42,838 nucleotides of DNA, from IMG/VR virus record IMGVR_UViG_3300021420_000069, positions 1 through 42,838 of that record. The stretch is one strand, 5' to 3'. The notes beneath the pieces were generated by a model. The model ran no database searches and was not told the origin of the DNA. It saw only the letters and a program-made list of their open reading frames with translations. Each line of letters begins with the position of its first letter. The stretch's first letter is position 1. Source of the stretch: a virus. This document shows positions 6,880 through 16,380 of the stretch, one piece after another. Made by a program: the position numbers and the translations under genes.

Positions 6880-8237
6880 TATTCCTCCGGGGTACCCGTA
6901 GAACCGAACCGCTGCTTCCTACCTGCCGTACGTTTGGAACTCGCCGCCGTCGCATCCTTGAGGTTCATCCTCTTTTCCGTCTTCATGGACTTGAGGTCCG
7001 GTAACTTCTCATGCTCGAACGGGTGCCCCTCCATGTCCGCAACCTGCCTCTCCATTATAACCCTGTCCCGCAGGGAAAGATTCGGGTCCTGTAACTGCGC
7101 CTTCAAGTCGTAGTATACCGTCCGCTGCTCCGGGTTGATAAGCTTGGCCCGGGGGCCTGCCTCGCCGGGTGCGGCCCGCCTCTCCACGCCCGGAGTTCCG
7201 GAACTCTCCGCACGGGGAGGAACGGGGGCGGGGGCGGTCGGTGGGCGCGTCCCCCCGCCCTTGGATGAGAATGTCGTGCTCTCCCGGGCCGGGGGATATC
7301 CCTCCTCCGGGGTATATAGGACGGTCTCTCCCCGCCTCTGTAATTCCTGTCCCGCCCTACTATCCCCCTTCCCCGCAATTTCCCTGAGTTGCGGCTTCCC
7401 CGGCACTTGCTCCGGGGTCAGCGGGTTCGTGAACGGCGTCTCCCTAATGGGGATGCGGGTTACGGGGTGCTCCCCGCCCCCGGAGGCTACCGCGCCCTCA
7501 GCGTTTATAGCCGGGGAAACTGGAGCGGAACCGGAACTAGCCTTAATCGACTCTATGAGCGGGGGCGCGGTTCGCCTCGGGGACACCATATCCAGCAGGG
7601 TCGGCCCCATATATCCCCCGGCAATCGCCCCGGGATATTTGGCCAATTCATACCCACCCACCGCCCCGGCAACTCTGGCTGCCCTATTCAGCCCCGGTCT
7701 CACCGGCCCTGCCCCGCCCTCAGTTCTCATTACTTTGGAGGCTAGGGTTCCACCCTCCTCACTGGCCTCCCCCGCCATCGCGGGAACTACCTGCCCCACC
7801 AGCGACCCGGCCCCGTGCGCTCTCCTCATCGCGGCGTCCTCCGGGTCCTCGTTCGGCGGCCCGGAGAACAGTTCCTTACCGGCCCGGTAGATGCCCTTGG
7901 CGGCCCCGTACCCGGGGAAGATTGACTCCCCGACTATCTCATCCGTGGGGGTTGGGGTGCCCTGCGCATTCTTGACCGCGTCCTTGAGCGGATGCATGGT
8001 CTCGGGTAAGCCGCTGGCCCCACTGGCGACCCCCAAACCGAACTCGGTTGCCTCCCGGTCGAAATTACTGGGGACGGGGGCAACTTTCTGCGCGAGACGA
8101 GGGGGGACGGCCTGTGCGGGCACGTCCTCCCATCCGGAATCCTCCGCAACCTTCGCCTTGAGCGGCTGCGCCTGCGGCTTTACGTCTTCCCATCCATCGT
8201 TGCCATTATTGGGCAATTGGTACCTGCCTGTACTCAC
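6879..8237 (-). CDS. Internal virion (ejection-type) protein, candidate
   Basis: The 452-residue product is Pro/Gly/Ala/Glu-rich with two GWEDV motifs near the N-terminus (about residues 15 and 35), a small glycine-rich hydrophobic region around residues 185-220, and a basic C-terminus. GTG is the apparent start; the gene overlaps the previous one by 32 nt. It is third in a run of low-complexity proteins downstream of the tail genes, where podoviruses encode ejection proteins. Sequence similarity to a named ejection protein was not recognised. Confidence 0.6.
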   Translation of the reverse strand: MSTGRYQLPNNGNDGWEDVKPQAQPLKAKVAEDSGWEDVPAQAVPPRLAQKVAPVPSNFDREATEFGLGVASGASGLPETMHPLKDAVKNAQGTPTPTDEIVGESIFPGYGAAKGIYRAGKELFSGPPNEDPEDAAMRRAHGAGSLVGQVVPAMAGEASEEGGTLASKVMRTEGGAGPVRPGLNRAARVAGAVGGYELAKYPGAIAGGYMGPTLLDMVSPRRTAPPLIESIKASSGSAPVSPAINAEGAVASGGGEHPVTRIPIRETPFTNPLTPEQVPGKPQLREIAGKGDSRAGQELQRRGETVLYTPEEGYPPARESTTFSSKGGGTRPPTAPAPVPPRAESSGTPGVERRAAPGEAGPRAKLINPEQRTVYYDLKAQLQDPNLSLRDRVIMERQVADMEGHPFEHEKLPDLKSMKTEKRMNLKDATAASSKRTAGRKQRFGSTGTPEE

Positions 8238-9537
8238 CGGTCTTGGTGTTGCGCTGGACCTTGAATCCCGGCTTGGGGGCGGGGGGCTGATTCGCTCCCG
8301 GCTTTGGGGCCGTTGGGTTCAAATTCGGCGTGGGTCTGGTCGCCCCCTGTACGTTGAAATACTCCTCCATCTCCTGAACCTTGCGCGAATCCTCCTGCAG
8401 CCTCCCTTGTGCCAGTGTTACCATCTGGCTCATCTGCCTCGGGGTGAGCACCACGCCCGTCATATACCCGTCCGGCCCGAAATGCGCCTCGACCCGCTCG
8501 TCTAGATACCCCGATCTTTTCGCCTCATCGATAATGCTCTGGTTGAGCCTCGCGCCCTTCTGCAGCCCCATGGTCATGCCCAAGTGGTTCGCCAATAGGT
8601 TTAGCATCGCCTGCTGGTTCCCGGGGTCGCGGGTCGCCTCATTGTAACTGTTCATCATCACGTCATATCGGGACTGGCTATCCTCGAACGTATCGAAGGA
8701 CTTGGCGACCAGCGGGGGAATGGCTTTGGCCTTGTTCGCCGCCGCAGCCGCCCGTACGTTCGCGATCGATTTCTGGGCCGCAATCCGGGCCTGCGCTACC
8801 GCCATCCTCCCTACCTGCTTCTGGTCCTCCAGACTCTCGCGGTTGGTTTCCTTATCGTCCTCGGTCTTGCGCGCCTCCCCGCCTCTGGCCGCAATCTGGT
8901 CCAGCATGCTCTGCTGGCGCTCGCTTTGCATTCTCTCCTGCAGGGTCATGCGCTTGGTCGCGAGGTCCTCCTGCGTAGCCATTCGCTGCCGTTCCATCTC
9001 CTCTTGGTCCATTAGCGTCTGCTGCCGGTTTACATCGTCTATTAGTTTGTTCTGGCGGTCGAAGGTTTCTCTCTGGTGAATGTCCGTGACCTGATTCCGC
9101 CTCGCCACTCCCCGTTCTATGCCTTGGGCCGCTCCCTGAGTCGCGCCCGGAATCCCCGAGAAGGCCGCCCCGGCCACCCCAGCGATCTCCGGTAACAGTT
9201 GTAATAGCCTTTGCTTTCCGGTCGGCCCCGGCTGCGGTGCCATGGCCGCGTCCCGCTGCTTGATGAGTTCCGATAAGTGCGCCCGCGCCCCGGCCCCGTA
9301 GTCCACTCCCTGCCCCGTTCCGGCTGACCCATTGGTCTTGGCGCGGTCGAGGTTCGGCCCCCCGGAGCGGCCAGTCATGTCGTCCGTGGTCCGTTCCGTA
9401 TCGGTTTCCCCGCCCCCGCCCGCGCCCATTTCCAATCCGAGCATGTTGCTGTATAGCCCGGACTGCCTGCGCCGGGGTGCGCCGTACTCCGCCGGAATCT
9501 CTTCCGGCTGGCCCACCATGGTGCCGAATCCGCCCAT
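8206..9537 (-). CDS. Internal virion protein with long coiled coil, candidate ejection protein
   Basis: The 443-residue product has a glycine-rich N-terminus, an Ala/Gly segment near residues 115-140, and a long charged helical region at about residues 145-270 full of Gln, Arg and Glu. The C-terminus is Pro-rich. Such composition and the position after tail-hub genes are typical of podoviral DNA-ejection proteins. Its start overlaps the previous stop (TAATG). Confidence 0.65.
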   Translation of the reverse strand: MGGFGTMVGQPEEIPAEYGAPRRRQSGLYSNMLGLEMGAGGGGETDTERTTDDMTGRSGGPNLDRAKTNGSAGTGQGVDYGAGARAHLSELIKQRDAAMAPQPGPTGKQRLLQLLPEIAGVAGAAFSGIPGATQGAAQGIERGVARRNQVTDIHQRETFDRQNKLIDDVNRQQTLMDQEEMERQRMATQEDLATKRMTLQERMQSERQQSMLDQIAARGGEARKTEDDKETNRESLEDQKQVGRMAVAQARIAAQKSIANVRAAAAANKAKAIPPLVAKSFDTFEDSQSRYDVMMNSYNEATRDPGNQQAMLNLLANHLGMTMGLQKGARLNQSIIDEAKRSGYLDERVEAHFGPDGYMTGVVLTPRQMSQMVTLAQGRLQEDSRKVQEMEEYFNVQGATRPTPNLNPTAPKPGANQPPAPKPGFKVQRNTKTGEYRQVPIAQ

Positions 9538-10148
9538 TATGCACCCCCACCAAAGTCACCAACTTGCGGAGGGGCGGTGCCCTTGTTGGTGAATATTCCG
9601 GAGAGGTTACCGCCAAGACCGGATAGCCCTCCGGTCGCCGCATCCATGCCGATTCCCAATAAGGAGTTGAACAGCCCGCTGCCGAACTGCTGCTGCTGCT
9701 GCTGGTATTGCTGCTCCAGCCCCGCCTGCTGTCCGCTCAGCCCCACGGCTTCGCTTCCCAGCGCGGTGCCCATTCCTGCCGTCTGTCCTGCCGCCGCCAG
9801 CGCCGGTCCGCTCGCTTCGAGCAGGGCCTGATTCGGCTGAGCCGCCAGTGCTTTCGCTTCCGAAGTGGCGACCTGCGTGTCCGCCCCCTGCGTCACCGGC
9901 TGCTGCTGCCCAAACCCCGCCGCGTTCGCCCTCGCATTGGTATTGCTCATGACGTTCTGATACGCGTTCGACGTGGCTTCGGTGCCGGTGTTCAGTAGGG
10001 CCTTGTAGAACGGGGACTGCTGGACCGGCCCCTCGAATTGGGATAGGGTCCCCTGCGCGGTCCCATAATCCTGCCCCTGCTGCTGCTGGTTCTGCTTAAC
10101 CGTGCTCCCGATTGACCCCTCTAGGGGACTTCGGCTGGGCTTGCTCAT
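9537..10148 (-). CDS. Gln/Ala-rich virion protein, candidate ejection protein
   Basis: The 203-residue product is rich in Gln, Ala, Gly and Asn, with a poly-Gln run near residue 155 and a hydrophobic glycine-rich C-terminal part (LFNSLLGIGMDAATGG). This resembles small internal ejection proteins such as P22 gp7 in composition and place, not in recognised sequence. The ATG overlaps the upstream stop (ATGA). Confidence 0.6.
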   Translation of the reverse strand: MSKPSRSPLEGSIGSTVKQNQQQQGQDYGTAQGTLSQFEGPVQQSPFYKALLNTGTEATSNAYQNVMSNTNARANAAGFGQQQPVTQGADTQVATSEAKALAAQPNQALLEASGPALAAAGQTAGMGTALGSEAVGLSGQQAGLEQQYQQQQQQFGSGLFNSLLGIGMDAATGGLSGLGGNLSGIFTNKGTAPPQVGDFGGGA

Positions 10149-10648
10149 GGCTGATCGCTCCCTCTGCCGTGCACCAATGCGTACGGTATGACGTGGCCGG
10201 TCTGCATATCGATCACAAGAATCTTACTGGCCGGGGGCGGGGTAGGGGGATTCACCCCGGTCCCACTGGCGAGCGTTGTGCCGCTCAATCCGGGCGTGAG
10301 CAGGCTGGTGTTCCCCAGATACTTCTTCGCCCGGACCCAGTAATACCGCTTGACGGCGGCCTGTCCCACGTTATCGAACCATTGGGCGCTGTCCCCGACG
10401 CCCTGAACGTTCGCCTGCGTGTTGTTGGCCGTGGCCGCCCACAACACTTCGTAGTAATCCGCCCCAAGGGACCGGGTCCACTGGAGGAGGTTCCCGAACG
10501 CCATGGGGGTAACTTTGAAGTTCGTGGGCGTGGGGAGGGGCTGCTGCGTTCCCCGTAGGCTCACCACCTGCCCCTGTAAGTCCTGTAGGAAGTCCCGCAG
10601 GTCCTTTGGAATCCCGACTGGTAATTCCCGAACTCCTCTAGTGCTCAT
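10145..10648 (-). CDS. Virion protein with fibronectin type III-like domain
   Basis: The 167-residue product has an FN3-like core at about residues 40-125 (PTNFKVTP..FGNLLQWTRSLGADYYEVLWA...YYWVRAKK) followed by a Pro/Gly-rich linker and a short C-terminal segment. FN3 and Ig-like domains are common decorations of tail proteins. It is coupled by ATGA to the tail protein upstream and by ATGA to the next gene. Confidence 0.7.
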   Translation of the reverse strand: MSTRGVRELPVGIPKDLRDFLQDLQGQVVSLRGTQQPLPTPTNFKVTPMAFGNLLQWTRSLGADYYEVLWAATANNTQANVQGVGDSAQWFDNVGQAAVKRYYWVRAKKYLGNTSLLTPGLSGTTLASGTGVNPPTPPPASKILVIDMQTGHVIPYALVHGRGSDQP

Positions 10649-13110
10649 CGGTCAGCCGTCCCTATGGAACCTAGTGACAGTTCCAATACGTTCACGCTGG
10701 CGTCTATCGGGGGGAAGGTTAGTTGCAGAGAGCAACGGTTGCCCCGCATCGAAATCGAGGCCAGTCCGCTGGTAGGCACTCCCACCGGCCCCACCAGTAA
10801 TGGATTCCGAATATTGTGCTGCAGATTGTCCACTATCGCGGCAGTCATGGTCATGTTGGTCGGGTCGGCGGGGATGTCCGTCACCACCAATGCCCTACGG
10901 AACATCTTGCTCCGAGTCGGGGTTTCGTTTCCGAAGTACCCGGAATTCCAGTGGGCCGCAAGGTTGTTCTCCGTGTTGGGGATGATGGTGTTCGGGGAGG
11001 GGGAGACGCCTCCGGTCGTGTCCTGCGAGATGGGTAGGTTGAATATCTGGTCCCCGGTGCCGATGCAGAGCAACTTCTGTAGCTTGTTGGTGGTAATCAC
11101 GCCTATGGAATTCGCCGGGATGTTGCACGGGAATACGTCTATGGCCGAGGTCTCGGTATTCAGCCCCCAGAATATGATCTGGTTTGGGGTAACGGAACCG
11201 TTGGCCGAGAATAGTAAGGCGTACCAGTCCCGCTCCAGCCAGTTGAAATACGCGGACTGGGCGTTATATTCGTACCCCGGGGTGGCCTGCCTCAGCAGGG
11301 GGTAGACGTTCCGGGACATATCCTGCAGCCCCGACGCCGTACCCGTCTGGGCGGAGCCAAAATTGAATAACTGTACCGTATTATCGCTGGCCCACCAGAG
11401 CAATCCGTACGGGGTCGCCTGTATGGAGGCGTGGGACTTGCAGCCGATTTTCCACGGCATTTCCTCAAGGAACGCGGAGAATTGTACTGGTGCGGAGATG
11501 GAGATGTCCTCCAATTGCCCCCTCAGGGTGTACATGCGGTCGAGGTTACTGAATGCCACCACGCCGTGGTGCAATACGCCTATTCCAGCTATGGCGCTGG
11601 CTCCGATCGCCAGCTTGAGGCGGTTGTTCGGGGGGAAACTCTCCTCCGGGCGGCCAAGTAGAATCTGCTCGTATCCCGAATATATAATGTCCGTGGTTGC
11701 GCCGGTTAAGTTCGCTACGAACACCCGGCTCTGGCCTACCGCTAGGAAGTTTCCCTGCAGGGGCGGGTTATTGAGGAGGGGCGCTTGCGTCGAGGCATCC
11801 AGACTGGCATCCGGAGACATATCGATGGAGGATGACGCTCCGGTAATGGAACTGGTCGGCGTCCGGAACAAGTCTGCTCCACTATCCAAACTGGCAAACA
11901 CTATCAGGCCAGTGACCTGCGGGTCCGGAGAGGCGGGAACGCCAAAGAACAGTATCCTGTTCGTGACCGGCCCCGGCAGGATGAAGGACGGCCCAACATT
12001 ACTGACATGGCCGGTGATCTGATTGACGTACGAGAATCCGTAGACCTTGTCGGTAACAAAATTTACCCCGGTGGTGATAGTGCCGGTCCCGGCAGCGTTC
12101 GAGTCCGGCCCCGCTTGCAGGGCCGTGAAGCTTTGTATACACCCGAACCCTTGAGTAAGCCCGGTGATAGCGAAAGTCCCGTTGAATGTCGGGTCGGCCC
12201 AACCGGAGGTCACTATTTGTAGTCCCGCATTTGCCGCAAGGATGCCGGTGTACGCAGGTACGGCCAACGTAAAGACCACGACGCCAGCAGCGCGGGAAGC
12301 GGTCGCCCCGGAGAATACACCGCTCTCGGAGGGGACGGATACTGTCCCTGCCCCGCCCGCGTGGTTGAACGGCCCGCTATTTGCCCCCGCCTGATTGACG
12401 GTATAGGCTTCCCCGGGGGTCACGATAGTTGCAATCACGAAGGTTCCATTCATTGTCGGGTCGCCGGTGTTCCCCGCGACCGTGATGGTATCCCCGACCA
12501 GCAGGTTTAATGGCTGGTAGATCGTCCCGCCGATGTTACCAAAATTGAGGGTGATGGTAAGAACGTTTGCTGCCCGCTGGATAGAGAAGATGTTGACGTT
12601 CAGCGACCCGAGGCTTAACGAAGCGGTAGGCGGCTGTATCCCCCATAGCCAGAAGTTCGCCCCCGTCCACTTCATCATGCGCTGGCCGTTTGCCATGAAT
12701 AGAATGTTGTTGGCCTCGACCATGGACCAGATCGGCGCGTCTGTCGCCCCGGCGTCTATGGCGATCTTGGCTGTCATGTCTGCCGTCAGTGCCCACAGGC
12801 TGTTGTTAGCGAAGTTCGCCACCACTTGCCGGGTGCCGTTGTTCTGCTGGAAATCGGTGAAGAACACCGGTCCGGCCCCGGACCCGGAGATTCCGGCGAG
12901 GGACTGTGCCACGGGGTACCGGAACTTGCTCAGCCCGCCCCACCCCGGGACCATGACGTTCTGGCAATCCAGCGCCCATTCCGGCCCGAGGGAGGTCACG
13001 GACTGGTAGGCAGAGATGCCCCGGAAGTTCTTGACCGTCTGGGTGGTAAGCCCGCGACGGAAAAGTTCAAACGCCGGTGTAGAGTAAAGCTGTTGTCCCT
13101 GTGAAGCCAT
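10645..13110 (-). CDS. Tail protein, P22 gp10-like / tail stabilisation candidate
   Basis: The 821-residue product begins with a helical segment and the pattern NFRGISAY...PEWALDCQNVMVPG, as in podoviral tail-accessory proteins where 'A.D..N' marks the start of a beta-rich body. The rest is long, beta-rich and punctuated by repeated NG/TFxI motifs (PTFNGTFAITG and PTMNGTFVIAT), suggesting a beta-propeller or repeated barrel. It follows the gp4-like connector in transcription order. Assignment to the P22 gp10 or tail tubular B class is from this layout and needs a profile search. Confidence 0.65.
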   Translation of the reverse strand: MASQGQQLYSTPAFELFRRGLTTQTVKNFRGISAYQSVTSLGPEWALDCQNVMVPGWGGLSKFRYPVAQSLAGISGSGAGPVFFTDFQQNNGTRQVVANFANNSLWALTADMTAKIAIDAGATDAPIWSMVEANNILFMANGQRMMKWTGANFWLWGIQPPTASLSLGSLNVNIFSIQRAANVLTITLNFGNIGGTIYQPLNLLVGDTITVAGNTGDPTMNGTFVIATIVTPGEAYTVNQAGANSGPFNHAGGAGTVSVPSESGVFSGATASRAAGVVVFTLAVPAYTGILAANAGLQIVTSGWADPTFNGTFAITGLTQGFGCIQSFTALQAGPDSNAAGTGTITTGVNFVTDKVYGFSYVNQITGHVSNVGPSFILPGPVTNRILFFGVPASPDPQVTGLIVFASLDSGADLFRTPTSSITGASSSIDMSPDASLDASTQAPLLNNPPLQGNFLAVGQSRVFVANLTGATTDIIYSGYEQILLGRPEESFPPNNRLKLAIGASAIAGIGVLHHGVVAFSNLDRMYTLRGQLEDISISAPVQFSAFLEEMPWKIGCKSHASIQATPYGLLWWASDNTVQLFNFGSAQTGTASGLQDMSRNVYPLLRQATPGYEYNAQSAYFNWLERDWYALLFSANGSVTPNQIIFWGLNTETSAIDVFPCNIPANSIGVITTNKLQKLLCIGTGDQIFNLPISQDTTGGVSPSPNTIIPNTENNLAAHWNSGYFGNETPTRSKMFRRALVVTDIPADPTNMTMTAAIVDNLQHNIRNPLLVGPVGVPTSGLASISMRGNRCSLQLTFPPIDASVNVLELSLGSIGTADR

Positions 13111-13113
13111 AGT

Positions 13114-14181
13114 TTACCAGAGGTGCGGTACGATTCTAGAATCCTTACGCCAGTTCTCGGCCAGTAGTGCAATCTGGACTTCGAGGGCCTTGGCGTTGGC
13201 CTTGCCATCCCATGCTTGGAACGCCAGATACTCGTCCACTCCCAATTTTAAGTTGGCTACCGCCTTGTTGACGATATACTCCCGGACGCCGTTTATATTA
13301 ATATAGGGCATCTCGGCTTGGTCGTACGCTAGACGCCGCACCTTTACCACCGGCCAGTACCGGGGGGAGAAGGCCAGCCCCAGCGGGGGCCGGAATTCGA
13401 TGACGTTCCCGTTAATGAGGTCCCAGACGTAGTGCTGGTATTCGGAAGCCGTACTTAGGGTGCGGGCCATTCTCCTCATTACCTCGGAATCCATACTGAC
13501 CTGATTCCACGCCCGCATGAGGGTATCGGACGTTATTACTTCGAGATGTTCAATCCAAGCAATATTGTCCCCCGTGGTGTTCGCGAGAGGAGGAGGCTGG
13601 TCCCATTCCTGCGGGGGAGGCCCGGGAAGGACCGCGCCCAAGTCTTGGAACCCCGCCACTGGTTCCGCGAACGGTACCCCTATTGGGATGGGGTTCTGGT
13701 TCTGGAGTGCGGACTGGTCGGTATCATTACTTACTCCCGTGGAATAGACGTTATACCCAAACACCTTGAATCCCGCCTCGTACGCAGGACTGGTAATCTT
13801 CGCCAGCTGGTTAGCCCCGACCGCGAGGGGTGAATACGGGGACGGGTTCGTCTCGCTGCCGGATTCAGTCACGTAGGTGTAGGCGATCTGGTAATTACGA
13901 GCGCCGAGAGCGCCCCCGGCTACGGCGGCCACCACCGGGGCTATGGTCGGGTCTTGGATGGATACGAGGGTCACCCTTTGTGCTCCTGCCGGGGCGTTGA
14001 AGGTCACCGGGCTGTTTGCCCCAAACATCCTCTCATATTGCGTAATGACCATCTTGTTCCAGATGGATTCGAGGGCGTCGTTGATGGCCTCATTGAGTAG
14101 GGGAATATCGGTCGCGAGGGCGTAATCCCCGCGAAGCCAAGCGAGGACCGATGTGCGAACCGTCGCTAGTGTGTCTGCCAC
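13114..14181 (-). CDS. Head-tail connector, P22 gp4-like candidate
   Basis: The 355-residue product starts at GTG with a strong AGGAGG site. Its N-terminal helices (PLLNEAINDALESIWNKMV) match the style of P22 gp4-type adaptors that sit under the portal. A beta-rich central insertion at about residues 70-200 resembles an FN3-like module (NYQIAYTYVTESGSET). The C-terminal helices end in LAENWRKDSRIVPHLW. It lies between the capsid-side genes and the large tail protein. Confidence 0.65.
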   Translation of the reverse strand: MADTLATVRTSVLAWLRGDYALATDIPLLNEAINDALESIWNKMVITQYERMFGANSPVTFNAPAGAQRVTLVSIQDPTIAPVVAAVAGGALGARNYQIAYTYVTESGSETNPSPYSPLAVGANQLAKITSPAYEAGFKVFGYNVYSTGVSNDTDQSALQNQNPIPIGVPFAEPVAGFQDLGAVLPGPPPQEWDQPPPLANTTGDNIAWIEHLEVITSDTLMRAWNQVSMDSEVMRRMARTLSTASEYQHYVWDLINGNVIEFRPPLGLAFSPRYWPVVKVRRLAYDQAEMPYININGVREYIVNKAVANLKLGVDEYLAFQAWDGKANAKALEVQIALLAENWRKDSRIVPHLW

Positions 14182-14196
14182 CGGCCCTCCTAGGGT

Positions 14197-14382
14197 TTAC
14201 TTTCGGCTATCCCGCCTCAGCGGTTCCGTCGCCTCCACCCTTGCGCCCTCGTATTGGTGGCCCGGTTCGTCGTGCAGTTCCTTCGGGACGTGCAGGGAAC
14301 AGTAGTGGTCGCCCTCGGGAGGTTCATCTTCCCCCGCCCCGATGGCGGTCTTACAAATCTTACAGTGTATGATATAGCTCAT
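14197..14382 (-). CDS. Small Cys/His protein
   Basis: The 61-residue product has HCKICKTAIG near the N-terminus and HYCSLH about 20 residues later, a spacing that could bind one zinc ion. Its start overlaps the upstream stop (ATGA). Function unknown; such mini zinc proteins are frequent in phage structural operons. Confidence 0.65.
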   Translation of the reverse strand: MSYIIHCKICKTAIGAGEDEPPEGDHYCSLHVPKELHDEPGHQYEGARVEATEPLRRDSRK

Positions 14383-14597
14383 CTCGACTGCTCCAGTCTA
14401 CGGACGGGTAGCGCAATCTCGTCCTCACGGACCTGCCCGTCCTCGTCCTTTTCCTTGTACCGGATGATGGCATAGAGTTCCGGGTCGGTATAGGAGGCCC
14501 GGGGGAAGTCTAGGTGTACTATCACCCCGGCCCTTCCCTCATGGTCGCCCGAGATTACCCTTACCGGCATCCCGAGCATGGCCTTATCGGCTTGCAC
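14379..14597 (-). CDS. Small SH3-barrel-like protein
   Basis: The 72-residue product starts at GTG with an AGGAAA site directly after the preceding stop. The pattern GMPVRVISGDHEGRAGVIVHL is KOW/SH3-like, and YAIIRYKE...EIALPVRRLE continues the barrel. No specific function can be assigned. It is coupled by ATGA to the following Cys/His gene. Confidence 0.65.
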   Translation of the reverse strand: MQADKAMLGMPVRVISGDHEGRAGVIVHLDFPRASYTDPELYAIIRYKEKDEDGQVREDEIALPVRRLEQSR

Positions 14598-15227
14598 TTA
14601 TTTCCTCCGCGCCCGCGCCGGTTGGGTAGGCACTTCCCCGTCCGCCTCGGTATCTTCGCCGCCGTTCTGCTTCATGAGTTGTGCCACCTGCGCCGAGAGA
14701 ATCGCCAACTGGTCCTTGAGGTTCTTGTTCTCGGCGGCCAGTCCGTCCGCCTGTTCCTGCGCCGGGTCCGCGAAACCGATGGGGCGAATTCCATACTTCT
14801 TAAGGTCAAACTTGCGCCGTTCGATGATGCGCATGATGGACTCCGGAGGCGCAGGCACCGGCTTGTTGCGCTGGACGAAGTCCGTCACCATGTCGGATAC
14901 GAATTGAGATAGCCGCTTGGTGTCCTGCTCCTCGGACTTGGCCAGCGACTCCTCCTTGGCCTTATCCACGTCCCAAGTCACGCCCGTCTCCGTCTCCTGC
15001 TCCTCGACCCGGACCACGCCGGTATAGCCGAGATGCTCAAGGATGAAACGCCCTGCCTCGAACGGAACCTTGGTGGGCTTCCCCGGGGGCACGATGAATA
15101 GCCTCCCGTTTGCCCCCGGTCTCGCCCCATCCACCACGGCCCTTACCTCGTCCGTGGCCGTATAGAGGACCATCGTGTCGTGGTAAGTGCTCGCCATTAC
15201 CTGTACTCCCGGAATAGTCGCAGCCAT
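14598..15227 (-). CDS. Hypothetical virion-operon protein with C-terminal coiled coil
   Basis: The 209-residue product has a good GGAGG site upstream of ATG 15227. The N-terminal 75 residues are beta-rich (FIVPPGKPTKVPFEAGRFIL), the middle is charged, and residues about 165-190 (LAAENKNLKDQLAILSAQVAQLM) form a short coiled coil. A similar mix is seen in proteins encoded between capsid and connector genes in podoviruses. Function not recognised. Confidence 0.7.
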   Translation of the reverse strand: MAATIPGVQVMASTYHDTMVLYTATDEVRAVVDGARPGANGRLFIVPPGKPTKVPFEAGRFILEHLGYTGVVRVEEQETETGVTWDVDKAKEESLAKSEEQDTKRLSQFVSDMVTDFVQRNKPVPAPPESIMRIIERRKFDLKKYGIRPIGFADPAQEQADGLAAENKNLKDQLAILSAQVAQLMKQNGGEDTEADGEVPTQPARARRK

Positions 15228-15241
15228 AATGAACCTCCCCC

Positions 15242-16012
15242 TTAATTTTCGAGAATGTGTTTACCGCCTGTTTCCCGCTTATAAACGTCCGGTCGCATAC
15301 CCGGGTTGTCACACAACTCCTCCGGGGCCGCCTCCGGAAGGTGCCCGTGCTCCTTCGCAAACTTTAGATTGGCTGCCTCCAGCTTATTCCACGTTTCGCG
15401 GCTGGCCCCCCGGAGGGTGATCTCCTCCCCGGTCTGCATTGCCCTCTCTACTTGTATGAACTCCTTGACGCGCTTGTCGCTCATGCCGTCGATGATGCCC
15501 CCCAGTCGTTCATTCGCCAGCCGGAAGTTTTCGTCCCGTATGGCCTCGGCGGCGTCCCGCTTTTCCTGAATATATCCCGGCCTCTGCATGTCGTGAGCGC
15601 GTAGGTAGTTAACCAAATCCGGGCGGACCTTATCGTCCTCCACTATCGTCCGCAATACCGTGTTGCCGTTCCCGTCCTGTTCCTCGATGAGAACCGCCCT
15701 GCCCCCAGTCCCGACATATCCGACCGGGTGCCAGACGCCTAGTTCCTCAACGAACCGGTCCAGCATCCAGCCCAAGTGCCTATCGTGCCTTACCCGGCAG
15801 AATTCGTCCACTTCCTTCTGAATCTTGAACGTCCACATGATTTGGGTGGGGGAACCCAGCCCCGCCTTGACGGTCGCGATACGGTCTTCGATTTGCCGCT
15901 CGATCATTGAAACCTCGTGCGGCAACCACATGCCCTTGACGAGCATAGCGGACAAGGTCTCTACCTCGATGTCCCACCAGTCCGGACGCGACGCCATCAA
16001 AGCGATAGTCAT
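15242..16012 (-). CDS. Hypothetical virion-operon protein
   Basis: The 256-residue product is a mixed alpha protein rich in Arg, Glu and Trp (RPDWWDIEVE near the start), with no recognised motif. The start at 16012 overlaps the HNH gene stop (ATGA) and has a GGGGGG-type site 4-5 nt upstream. It is preserved in the capsid-to-connector segment, so a head-completion or virion role is likely but unproven. Confidence 0.7.
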   Translation of the reverse strand: MTIALMASRPDWWDIEVETLSAMLVKGMWLPHEVSMIERQIEDRIATVKAGLGSPTQIMWTFKIQKEVDEFCRVRHDRHLGWMLDRFVEELGVWHPVGYVGTGGRAVLIEEQDGNGNTVLRTIVEDDKVRPDLVNYLRAHDMQRPGYIQEKRDAAEAIRDENFRLANERLGGIIDGMSDKRVKEFIQVERAMQTGEEITLRGASRETWNKLEAANLKFAKEHGHLPEAAPEELCDNPGMRPDVYKRETGGKHILEN

Positions 16013-16329
16013 AGACCCCCCATAGACCTTTTATAAGTTCGATCAGCGTGACAGTTCGAGCATACTACGTCGCATTTCGCCATCTCATTGAGGATGGACT
16101 TCATGCCCCAACTCCCGAGGCTCTTACCGGCGAGTTCGAATCTCTTGATACCCCGCACGTGGTCAAACTGCATAACCCAATACCCGTAGCGCCTACCACA
16201 ATCCGCACACGGTACAGATTTGGCTTGACGCACGAAGGCCCTCTTACGACTAATAGCTCGTCTGGACTGGTCTGCCAGTTTATCACGGTTGACTTCTCTC
16301 CAATCCTTAACGTGTTGATATCTACCCAT
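16009..16329 (-). CDS. HNH endonuclease (free-standing homing type)
   Basis: The 106-residue product has CADCG, then FDHVRG, and CSNCHADRTYKR, giving the Cys4-zinc plus His-Asn-His arrangement of small HNH nucleases. The N-terminus is basic. It follows the major capsid gene, a common insertion point for homing endonucleases, and its DNA is less GC-rich than its neighbours. Its start codon and ribosome site lie inside a 13-bp inverted repeat (16326-16361), so its translation may be held back. Confidence 0.82.
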   Translation of the reverse strand: MGRYQHVKDWREVNRDKLADQSRRAISRKRAFVRQAKSVPCADCGRRYGYWVMQFDHVRGIKRFELAGKSLGSWGMKSILNEMAKCDVVCSNCHADRTYKRSMGGL

Positions 16330-16361
16330 GGTATCATCCCCCTAAGAAGATGATACCATGG
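16326..16361 (-). promoter_or_regulatory. Inverted repeat covering the HNH gene start
   Basis: Positions 16326-16338 and 16349-16361 are perfect 13-bp inverted repeats with a 10-nt loop. On the minus strand the loop carries the G-rich Shine-Dalgarno-like run and the 3' arm holds the HNH start ATG at 16329. The hairpin lies 20 nt after the capsid stop. It could lower HNH translation or weakly end transcription after the capsid gene; no U-run follows. Confidence 0.7.
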
Positions 16362-16380
16362 TAGACGGAAACTGCGCAAC

